Source of the DNA: Clostridia bacterium | GTDB taxonomy: Bacteria; Bacillota_A; Clostridia; Christensenellales; Aristaeellaceae | Direction: 5' to 3' | NCBI GenBank assembly: GCA_017517815.1 | Contig: JAFWYA010000036.1 | Coordinates: 1 to 12,774 of the forward strand | Length of the DNA: 12,774 bases | Shown here: in pieces, positions 8,278 to 12,409 of the stretch | Layout of the letters: each line of letters starts with the position of its first letter | How positions within the stretch are numbered: the stretch's first letter is position 1 | Made by a program: the position numbers and the translations under genes | The notes under the pieces: generated by a model | Database searches by the model: none | Seen by the model: only the letters and a program-made list of their open reading frames with translations | What the model was told of the DNA's origin: nothing

Positions 8278-8905
8278 ACGTGATTTGGTAGCTGCCATCA
8301 AAAGATATTTAGCGTCGCTGGGAAGCGACGTTTTCTTTTTCAAAGAACATGGCGGCCCCTATGGAACTTCCGGCGTGCCGGATCTGATTTGCTGCTACAA
8401 GGGTCGGTTTCTTGGACTGGAAGTCAAACTTCCCTCCGGAAAGCTGACCGAGCTTCAGCGTCGTACGATTCAAAAGATCAATCAAGCGGGCGGCAATGCC
8501 TACCGTGTGGAGAGCGTTGAAGCTGTCAGGGCTGCTATTGAGCAGCTTGATTCCGAATCGGTTGAACAACGCCCCCGGATTCCCTTGGTCTATATCTGTT
8601 CTCCATATCGTGGCGACATCCAAGCAAACACCTCCAAAGCCAGAAATTTTTGCAGCCTTGCCTCTTCGCAGGGCTGCATTCCTTTTGCTCCGCATCTGTT
8701 GTTCACTCAGTTTCTGGACGACTCCAAAGCGGATGAACGCATGATGGGACTGTACATGGGTATGGAAATGCTCAGGTTGTGTGATGAGCTTTGGGTGTTT
8801 GGCGAACCAACGGAGGGAATGGCTTCTGAGATTGAAGCTGCGGTTCAACTGGGGATTACGGTAAGGCATCACGATTTGAAAGGCCAGGTGATCGCAGATG
8901 AATGA
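8270..8905 (+). CDS. VRR-NUC nuclease fused to DUF4406 (deoxyribosyltransferase-like) domain
   Basis: A 211-residue two-domain protein. Residues 1-95 are a VRR-NUC (PD-(D/E)XK-fold) nuclease: GVPDLI with D38, then LEVKLPSG with E51 and K53, and Q63. Stand-alone phage VRR-NUC proteins are about this size and are thought to act on branched DNA in replication or recombination. Residues 105-205 resemble DUF4406, a nucleoside 2-deoxyribosyltransferase-like Rossmann domain: LVYICSPYRGD, FAPHLLFTQFLDD, MEMLRLCDELWVFGEPTEGMASEIEAA. A short acidic linker (DSESVEQRP) joins them in one uninterrupted frame. The start is ATG 8270 (GGGAGG 6 nt upstream); an upstream ATG at 8156 in the same frame lies within the ParB gene and lacks support. 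It overlaps the next gene by 8 nt. Confidence 0.85.
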   Translation: MLERDLVAAIKRYLASLGSDVFFFKEHGGPYGTSGVPDLICCYKGRFLGLEVKLPSGKLTELQRRTIQKINQAGGNAYRVESVEAVRAAIEQLDSESVEQRPRIPLVYICSPYRGDIQANTSKARNFCSLASSQGCIPFAPHLLFTQFLDDSKADERMMGLYMGMEMLRLCDELWVFGEPTEGMASEIEAAVQLGITVRHHDLKGQVIADE

Positions 8906-9125
8906 GAAATGCTTCGCCCTCCGCCGAAGCGGACGCTGTGGCGCGCTTACCTCGCCGTTCTGCACGGGGTATGCTACCTGTCCGTTCTACAAGCCTAAGT
9001 GGATGCATGAGCGGGACACAGAACGCACGAACCGAAAACTGTCTGCTCTGCCCTTGGAAGAGCAGCTCTACATTGCCAGCAAGTATTATCGTGGCTGGAT
9101 GCCATGGAAAGGAGAACGCGTATGA
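8898..9125 (+). CDS. Small four-cysteine phage protein
   Basis: 75 residues. The N-terminal half has four cysteines (C5, C14, C22, C28) in a spacing that could hold one zinc ion. The C-terminal half contains LPLEEQLYIASKYYRGWMPW, which I recognise as typical of small conserved proteins found between nuclease and sigma-like genes in Firmicutes prophages. Function is unknown. It overlaps the VRR-NUC gene by 8 nt and the next gene by ATGA, so translation of all three is probably coupled. AGGTGA about 8 nt upstream is a modest ribosome binding site. Confidence 0.75.
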   Translation: MNEKCFALRRSGRCGALTSPFCTGYATCPFYKPKWMHERDTERTNRKLSALPLEEQLYIASKYYRGWMPWKGERV

Positions 9126-9550
9126 ATGCCAAAGAGTATCTGTCACAGGCGATGTACATTGATCAGCGGATCGATAGTAAGTTGGAGCAGATCATGAAAC
9201 TACGGGAGTCAGCCTCCAAAGCGACAGCCACGCTGTCCGATATGCCGCGACCTGACTCGCCCAACGTGCAGTCGATGGAAGAGACGATCGTGAAGATTGT
9301 TGATCTGGAGCGGGAGATCAACCGCGACATCGATGCACTTGTCGATTTGAAAGCGGAGGCACGCAAGGTGATTTCAAAACTGGACAATCCGGAGCAGCAG
9401 TTGATTCTGGAAATGCGTTACCTGTGCTATAAATCTTGGGCGGAGATTGCAGAGGATCTTAGTTTCTCCGAATCCAATGTGTACAAGATCCATGGGGAAG
9501 CGCTCAAGCGAATCGTTCTTCCGGAAACAGCCCATCTTTTGACGAGTTAA
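9122..9550 (+). CDS. Sigma-70 region-4-like / DUF1492-type phage regulator
   Basis: 142 residues from ATG 9122, which overlaps the previous stop as ATGA and has AAGGAG 8 nt upstream; an ATG at 9104 is less well placed. The first about 85 residues are helical and charged (probable coiled coil: SKLEQIMKLRESASKA, MEETIVKIVDLEREINRDID). The C-terminus is a sigma region-4-like helix-turn-helix: PEQQLILEMRYLCYKSWAEIAEDLSFSESNVYKIHGEALKRI, where SWAEIAEDLSFSESNVYKIH is the DNA-binding unit. Such proteins sit at the end of early modules in Firmicutes phages, and members of this broad group act as late-transcription regulators. It is the last clear gene of the plus-strand operon. Confidence 0.85.
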   Translation: MNAKEYLSQAMYIDQRIDSKLEQIMKLRESASKATATLSDMPRPDSPNVQSMEETIVKIVDLEREINRDIDALVDLKAEARKVISKLDNPEQQLILEMRYLCYKSWAEIAEDLSFSESNVYKIHGEALKRIVLPETAHLLTS

Positions 9551-9711
9551 GTGAAAGAGTGTAGCTTTTTCCATTGAAGTGGAGTTGGCACCTGTGGTAA
9601 AGTGTATCATGTCAAAAATGAAAACAAGGTGGCAGCCTTCCAGTGTGAGGGATGCCTTTTCCTTTGCATCGGAGGTCAAGATATGAGGCATTTCGATTCA
9701 AGAGCGCCTGA
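9551..9711. other. Convergent intergenic region
   Basis: The gap lies between the plus-strand operon and the converging minus-strand operon. It contains a weak terminator-like hairpin (9631-9660) and two overlapping short plus-strand frames: 25 codons from 9609 and, after an ATGA overlap at 9683 behind GGAGGT, another 25 codons that run into the antisense of the 65-residue gene. They may be remnants of the next phage gene. I do not call either as a gene. Confidence 0.5.
9631..9660 (+). terminator. Weak terminator candidate after the plus-strand operon
   Basis: GGCA-G-CCT pairs with AGG-GA-TGCC (4 + 3 bp with a small internal loop), followed by TTTTCCTTT. The position is right, 80 nt after the last plus-strand gene and facing the converging operon, but the stem is weak. 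Confidence 0.35.
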
Positions 9712-9909
9712 TCAGTTGGGACGCAGCCAGATGGTAAGGATACCATTTCGTGTTGGATAACGCAGTTCCACAGTTGGGTCCGCAAAGAACTTCTCCTTGG
9801 CATCGGCCATCATCCGTTGATAGCGTTCCTCACCACAAAGCTGCTTAACATAGCGCAGAGTAACGGTTTCGCCTTCCAGCAGAAAGGTCTTGTGAAGCGT
9901 TTGTTTCAT
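9712..9909 (-). CDS. Hypothetical 65-residue protein
   Basis: MKQTLHKTFLLEGETVTLRYVKQ begins at ATG 9909 with GAGGTG 7 nt upstream. A longer frame to 10026 exists, but its extra 39 codons are the hammerhead spacer read through and are not credible. The product is small, mixed alpha/beta and basic/acidic (RYQRMMADAKEKFFADPTVELRY, ending ILTIWLRPN). I do not recognise the family. It is the last gene of the minus-strand operon. Its spacer carries a ribozyme, a hairpin and two copies of the 13-nt junction element, the second directly before the ribosome binding site. Confidence 0.7.
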   Translation of the reverse strand: MKQTLHKTFLLEGETVTLRYVKQLCGEERYQRMMADAKEKFFADPTVELRYPTRNGILTIWLRPN

Positions 9910-9915
9910 AGTACA

Positions 9916-9930
9916 CCTCAATTTCAAAGC
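9916..9930 (-). repeat. Junction element copy J1 (GCTTTGAAATTGA)
   Basis: One of eight good matches to GCTYYCAAATCRA on the minus strand, found before nearly every gene of this operon. It leads directly into the GAGGTG ribosome binding site of the 65-residue gene. It is the most divergent of the eight. Confidence 0.6.
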
Positions 9931-9955
9931 GCCGGGGAAAATCCATGCACTTCTT

Positions 9956-9969
9956 CTGGATTTGGAAGC
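9956..9969 (-). repeat. Junction element copy J2 (GCTTCCAAATCCA)
   Basis: Follows ribozyme copy 1 and forms the 3' arm of its hairpin, but only about 26 nt, with no gene, separate it from copy J1. Confidence 0.65.
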
Positions 9970-9979
9970 ATTCGCTTCC
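9964..9979 (-). promoter_or_regulatory. 5' hairpin immediately after ribozyme copy 1 cleavage site
   Basis: GGAAGC/GCTTCC is a perfect 6-bp stem with loop GAAT. It uses the last two bases of the stem I 3' arm, so it competes with stem I and would cap the new 5' end after cleavage. Confidence 0.6.
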
Positions 9980-10034
9980 CGCGACCGCCGTTGGGCGGTT
10001 TCGGCTGGGTGCGGCCCAGCGCTCATCAGGCGGG
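9978..10034 (-). ncRNA. Hammerhead ribozyme, type I (copy 1)
   Basis: Read on the minus strand: stem I 5' arm CCCGC (10034-10030), core CTGATGA (10029-10023), stem II GCTGGG/CCCAGC around CCGCA with G..C closing bases and one extra base, core GAAA (10002-9999), stem III CCGCC/GGCGG around CAAC, then U-C with the last core base C17 at 9983, and stem I 3' arm GCGGG (9982-9978). All helices are perfect apart from the extra base in stem II. Predicted cleavage is between 9983 and 9982. The stop codon of the 245-residue gene (10028-10026) is the UGA of the core. Stem I is open-ended, so this is type I. Core and order match the known hammerhead; activity is not shown. Confidence 0.92.
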
Positions 10035-10763
10035 CTGGGTGGTTTTTACTTCTCCTGCAGCGGGTTTGTTGGGGTCGTAGCCGGATTTGAAAGCACTGTT
10101 GCCATCAAGATTTCGAAGCAGAATGTTTCTGTGGAATTTGTATTCTTTCCCGATAAAACCAAGCCGCAAGAGGAAGCATCTGAAAGCGTAGCGCTCATTG
10201 GGCGCGGGTTTGTCTGTCGCAGATACTCGCTTGAGCTGTGAAGCGAAGGCTGCAAGTTTCTCAACCAACGTCTGGTAGACCGCCATTTCCTCCTCGCTGC
10301 TCCCGATTTGGAACCATGGGAATGAGTAGCCCCTGTCTGTGGGAATGACCTTCAGCTCGGTGGTCCCAAGCACCTTTCGCAGCAGAGAGGCTTTGCTTGT
10401 AATGACTGCTTCCAGTTTTGAGAGCGATTCCTCGCTCAGCTTTCGTTTGCTGATGGTAACGCTGGCAAGCGCGGCGCTTTCCAGCGGGTCGGCTTCGCAG
10501 GCTGTCTCGATTTCGGAGCTTTCTGCCGCCTCGCACACTGTGCTGTCAAAGCCTTTTTGAGCAAGGGCGGTCGCCAGTCGCTCCGCAGCTGCTTTATTGA
10601 GACTATGCACAAGATGAATAACTGCGCTTTTGTCGACGCTGCAAAGAGTGAATTCGTAAGCGAAGGTTGGAGCAAAGCAATACCGTGGCTTCTCGTTCAG
10701 AAGCTCGGTGAGACTGGCAACGAGTTCTTTTCGATTGGCTTGCGCATTGGTCAAGATCTTCAT
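10026..10763 (-). CDS. Conserved phage protein of a family often labelled 'virulence protein'
   Basis: 245 residues from ATG 10763, with AGGAGG 7 nt upstream. It begins MKILTNAQANRKELVASLTELL and has a conserved-looking late block, NERYAFRCFLLRLGFIGKEYKFHRNILLRNLDGNSAFKSG (about 189-228). I recognise both from prophage and conjugative-element proteins of Clostridia that databases tend to call 'virulence' or 'virulence-related' with no known activity. The middle (residues 75-130) is acidic and serine/alanine rich. The stop codon is the UGA of ribozyme copy 1, and copy 2 lies in its 5' spacer, so its message would be cut out on both sides as a single-gene mRNA of about 820 nt. Function unknown. 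Confidence 0.82.
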   Translation of the reverse strand: MKILTNAQANRKELVASLTELLNEKPRYCFAPTFAYEFTLCSVDKSAVIHLVHSLNKAAAERLATALAQKGFDSTVCEAAESSEIETACEADPLESAALASVTISKRKLSEESLSKLEAVITSKASLLRKVLGTTELKVIPTDRGYSFPWFQIGSSEEEMAVYQTLVEKLAAFASQLKRVSATDKPAPNERYAFRCFLLRLGFIGKEYKFHRNILLRNLDGNSAFKSGYDPNKPAAGEVKTTQPA

Positions 10764-10780
10764 TGATTTTCCTCCTGAAT

Positions 10781-10793
10781 TTGATTTGAGAGC
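10781..10793 (-). repeat. Junction element copy J3 (GCTCTCAAATCAA)
   Basis: Between ribozyme copy 2 and the AGGAGG of the 245-residue gene. Its first bases form the 3' arm of the post-cleavage hairpin. Confidence 0.7.
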
Positions 10794-10802
10794 GTGGCTC
10801 CC
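10788..10802 (-). promoter_or_regulatory. 5' hairpin immediately after ribozyme copy 2 cleavage site
   Basis: GGGAGC/GCTCTC pairs over 6 bp (one G-U) around CAC, and shares GGG with the stem I 3' arm. Confidence 0.55.
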
Positions 10803-10868
10803 GCGACGCGCCCTGCAGTACAGGTTCGGCGCGTTTCGGCTCCTGCCACGGAGCCATCGTCAGGCGAG
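10800..10868 (-). ncRNA. Hammerhead ribozyme, type I (copy 2, long stem III)
   Basis: Stem I CTCGC (10868-10864) with GCGGG (10804-10800), including one U-G pair. Core CTGACGA (10863-10857) differs from the other copies only at position 7, the one core base known to be free. Stem II is GGCTCC/GGAGCC around GTGGCA after one unpaired U. Core GAAA is at 10837-10834. Stem III is longer than elsewhere: CGCGC/GCGCG, a bulge, then CCTG/CAGG. C17 is at 10805; predicted cleavage 10805/10804. The stop of the 67-residue gene (10862-10860) is the core UGA. Confidence 0.9.
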
Positions 10869-11063
10869 TTGGACGTTTTCCGGATAAGCGCCGTAGCGGT
10901 CGCCGTCCGGGAACTTGATCCATACAGTGTTGGTCAATTTCACAGCTTTGGATACTATGCCGGTTCGACCACAGTATCGTTCGCGGTGACGGTCAATGGA
11001 GACGTTAATGAGCTTAACTTTCATACCCTTGGGAAACTGGTCGCGGATATCAGTTTTTTTCAT
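10860..11063 (-). CDS. Small protein with SH3/KOW-like fold, DUF4314-like
   Basis: 67 residues from ATG 11063, with GAGGAG 7 nt upstream. A longer frame to 11144 only reads through the preceding gene. The pattern GMKVKLINVSIDRHRERYCGRTGIVSKAVKLTNTVWIKFPDGDRYGAYPENVQ (written here in two parts: GMKVKLINVSID, then GRTGIVSKAV...VWIKFPDGDR) is the beta-barrel rhythm of DUF4314-like small proteins: hydrophobic strand, G-x-x-G-x-V turn, strand ending in D-G. Such proteins are frequent in Firmicutes mobile elements and have no assigned function. The stop is the core UGA of ribozyme copy 2. No ribozyme separates it from the two genes upstream. Confidence 0.72.
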   Translation of the reverse strand: MKKTDIRDQFPKGMKVKLINVSIDRHRERYCGRTGIVSKAVKLTNTVWIKFPDGDRYGAYPENVQLA

Positions 11064-11076
11064 AGGGAATCTCCTC

Positions 11077-11089
11077 TCAATTTGAAAGC
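11077..11089 (-). repeat. Junction element copy J4 (GCTTTCAAATTGA)
   Basis: Encodes the C-terminus and stop of the 95-residue protein and leads into the GAGGAG of the 67-residue gene. No ribozyme here. Confidence 0.7.
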
Positions 11090-11364
11090 TCGTCCAGTCT
11101 GCGGCTGAGCGTGGGGTAATCCATCGTCTCGTTCTCAGAGTCAAAGTACCCGATCAACTCAAGCATCGCAGCAGCGCGGTTTAGGTAGAGCCGAAGGTAT
11201 TCGTGGTTGAAACGGACGCCGTCTGTAAATCCCTGAGCGTTGTAGGGATTTGTGAGAAAATGCTGCACTGCATCATCAATGTTCTTCTGGAATGTCTGGC
11301 TTGCATCAAGTTCCTGCCGGACAAGGGTGAGCAGTCTATCACGGTCGATTTTAAAGCTGTTCAT
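11077..11364 (-). CDS. Hypothetical 95-residue helical protein
   Basis: Starts at ATG 11364 with GGGAGG 8 nt upstream, and ends DELSN just 13 nt before the next ATG. The sequence is strongly helical (RDRLLTLVRQELDASQTFQ, RLYLNRAAAMLELIGYFDSE). I do not recognise the family. Its last three codons plus stop (CTTTCAAATTGA) are the 13-nt junction element, so the element is coding here. It overlaps the 98-residue gene by 14 nt and would be co-translated with it on the same ribozyme-bounded mRNA. Confidence 0.75.
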   Translation of the reverse strand: MNSFKIDRDRLLTLVRQELDASQTFQKNIDDAVQHFLTNPYNAQGFTDGVRFNHEYLRLYLNRAAAMLELIGYFDSENETMDYPTLSRRLDELSN

Positions 11365-11647
11365 GATTGTTACCTCCCTCTTGATTTGAAAGCGTTATGA
11401 AGGTTAGAAATGCAGGAATGATACGCTCGGTTGCATCCTCGTTCTCAACGTAGTAGATCGGAGCGTGACTCTTTTCCACTCTCTTCAATTCCCATACTTC
11501 GTCGGTCAGGGCGTGGAGGGCGCTAAGCGCACCTTGAATCCAGCGCTTCCCTGCCAAGGTGTAGTCAGGGTTGATGAGCTCATCTAGCTGGTGCTGGATT
11601 TCTGTCACCAACCGAGCGTTCATACTCGTTTGCTCATTAAGCTTCAT
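11351..11647 (-). CDS. Hypothetical 98-residue protein
   Basis: Starts at ATG 11647 with AGGAGG 7 nt upstream; an upstream frame extension to 11704 runs into the ribozyme spacer and is rejected. The sequence begins MKLNEQTSMNARLVTEIQHQ and is mainly helical (KRWIQGALSALHALTDEVWELKR), followed by a short strand (SHAPIYYVENED). I do not recognise the family. The tail TLSNQEGGNNHEQL is unusual: SNQEGG is the translation of the junction element and the next gene's ribosome binding site, so the real C-terminus was probably set by fusion to that seam. It overlaps the next gene by 14 nt. Confidence 0.72.
   Translation of the reverse strand: MKLNEQTSMNARLVTEIQHQLDELINPDYTLAGKRWIQGALSALHALTDEVWELKRVEKSHAPIYYVENEDATERIIPAFLTFITLSNQEGGNNHEQL
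11381..11393 (-). repeat. Junction element copy J5 (GCTTTCAAATCAA)
   Basis: Exact consensus, translated as part of the 98-residue protein's tail (LSNQ) and leading into GGGAGG of the 95-residue gene. No ribozyme here. Confidence 0.72.
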
Positions 11648-11661
11648 GGAAGTACCTCCTC

Positions 11662-11674
11662 TTGATTTAGGAGC
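11662..11674 (-). repeat. Junction element copy J6 (GCTCCTAAATCAA)
   Basis: Follows ribozyme copy 3, forms the 3' arm of its second hairpin and leads into AGGAGG of the 98-residue gene. Confidence 0.7.
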
Positions 11675-11697
11675 TTTTGCTCCTGCGGGTTTCCCGC
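11669..11697 (-). promoter_or_regulatory. Two tandem hairpins after ribozyme copy 3 cleavage site
   Basis: On the minus strand the new 5' end reads GCGGG-AAA-CCCGC (11697-11685), a perfect 5-bp hairpin made from the stem I 3' arm itself. It is followed at once by AGGAGC-AAAA-GCTCCT (11684-11669), a perfect 6-bp hairpin. The first is mutually exclusive with ribozyme stem I. Confidence 0.65.
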
Positions 11698-11746
11698 GAC
11701 GCACCGGCGTTTCGGCTGGGAACCCTCCCAGCCATCATCAGGCGGG
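11693..11746 (-). ncRNA. Hammerhead ribozyme, type I (copy 3, most compact)
   Basis: Stem I CCCGC (11746-11742) with GCGGG (11697-11693). Core CTGATGA (11741-11735). Stem II GGCTGGGA/TCCCAGCC around GGGT after one unpaired U. Core GAAA (11713-11710). Stem III CGC/GCG around CGGT. C17 at 11698; predicted cleavage 11698/11697. Length 54 nt. Unlike the other copies, the upstream gene stops about 21 nt earlier, although the same reading frame would reach the core UGA. Confidence 0.92.
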
Positions 11747-11759
11747 TTGATTTGAAAGC
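11747..11759 (-). repeat. Junction element copy J7 (GCTTTCAAATCAA), upstream of ribozyme copy 3
   Basis: Exact consensus, but with no ribosome binding site or gene after it: it abuts the stem I 5' arm of the ribozyme directly. It lies just after the stop codon of the 202-residue gene. Confidence 0.7.
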
Positions 11760-11761
11760 GA

Positions 11762-12370
11762 TCAGCGATCAGCTCTCGGCGCTCTGAGCAAGAAGGTTTT
11801 GCCTCGCGCCTCAATTTCGTAGCCGTAGAGATCCGGCAAAGCTTCGCCGATGGTAGAGCGATTGATTCGCGTTACGCGCGTGATATCGGAGAGCTTGCAG
11901 TTCTTCATGCGAGGTTGGCGTTGGACGTAACGCAGGGCCGCAGGTTTAAAAGCGTCCGATAGGTTGCGCTCTCGTTTACAGCGCTGAAGCCGCCAGCGGC
12001 TGTGCCGCTTTTCAAGCATCTGTTTGCCGGTTTCCATGTCCGTGAAGAAATTTGGGGCAATCTTGGCAAACTTGATTTCAGAGAGAATTTCGAGGTGCTG
12101 ATTCCAGATGGTGTTTCCGATAGATTCCATGCGAGTCAAATCAATATCGTCCGTAGCGCGGCCAATCATCAGGCTGATGAAGTCGGGCTTCTCGCCGTAT
12201 CCGCTGCCGGAGTCCAGGAGGACTCGAATGATTTCAGAACCTTTGCGAAGATCAACCTTGCCGATTTCGCCTTGGTGCCCGTTCATCGTAGCCGGGTTGA
12301 TTTGATAGCCCTGGGCGATCAGCTCGGTGACTTTTTGGGTGAAAAGCCGATTGATGTCGTTCTGGTTCAT
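11762..12370 (-). CDS. Hypothetical 202-residue protein with C-terminal DNA-binding-like region
   Basis: Starts at ATG 12370 with AAAGGAGA 8 nt upstream. Residues 1-110 are an unrecognised alpha/beta region (NDINRLFTQKVTELIAQGYQ, KVDLRKGSEIIRVLLDSGSGYGEKPDFISLMIG). Residues 115-202 are basic; the part KNCKLSDITRVTRINRSTIGEALPDLYGYEIEARGK has the rhythm of a helix-turn-helix, which would suit a regulator, but this is inference. It ends with stop TGA 11764-11762. The same frame then reads SLSNQPA and reaches the UGA of ribozyme copy 3, so the gene may once have ended there like its neighbours. Ribozymes flank it on both sides, giving a predicted single-gene mRNA of about 715 nt. Confidence 0.8.
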   Translation of the reverse strand: MNQNDINRLFTQKVTELIAQGYQINPATMNGHQGEIGKVDLRKGSEIIRVLLDSGSGYGEKPDFISLMIGRATDDIDLTRMESIGNTIWNQHLEILSEIKFAKIAPNFFTDMETGKQMLEKRHSRWRLQRCKRERNLSDAFKPAALRYVQRQPRMKNCKLSDITRVTRINRSTIGEALPDLYGYEIEARGKTFLLRAPRADR

Positions 12371-12384
12371 AAGTCAGTCTCCTT

Positions 12385-12397
12385 TCGATTTGGGAGC
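12385..12397 (-). repeat. Junction element copy J8 (GCTCCCAAATCGA)
   Basis: Between ribozyme copy 4 and the AAAGGAGA ribosome binding site of the 202-residue gene. The core CCCAAATCG recurs inside stem III of that ribozyme. Confidence 0.68.
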
Positions 12398-12409
12398 AAT
12401 TGGCTTCCC
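12392..12409 (-). promoter_or_regulatory. 5' hairpin immediately after ribozyme copy 4 cleavage site
   Basis: GGG-A-AGC pairs with GCT-CCC around CAATT with one bulged A. GGG is shared with the stem I 3' arm. Confidence 0.5.

Noticed and set aside
8309..8965. 218-codon minus-strand open frame
   Set aside because: Antisense to the VRR-NUC/DUF4406 gene, whose motifs are unmistakable.
9702..9714. CTGATCA at the stop codon of the 65-residue gene, as a possible fifth ribozyme core
   Set aside because: Catalytic G8 is replaced by C, and no stem II or stem III can be formed before the nearby GAAA.
9848..9946. 33-codon minus-strand frame starting at 9946 after the first seam element
   Set aside because: It has no good ribosome binding site and overlaps the 65-residue gene in another frame.
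10083..10094. A seam-like GCTTTCAAATCC inside the 245-residue gene
   Set aside because: It encodes SAFKS in a block that appears conserved in the family, and no gene boundary is nearby. Probably chance or coding constraint.
12166..12180. Another CTGATGA on each strand inside the 202-residue gene
   Set aside because: No GAAA, stem II or stem III follows in the right order on either strand. The motif is part of coding sequence.
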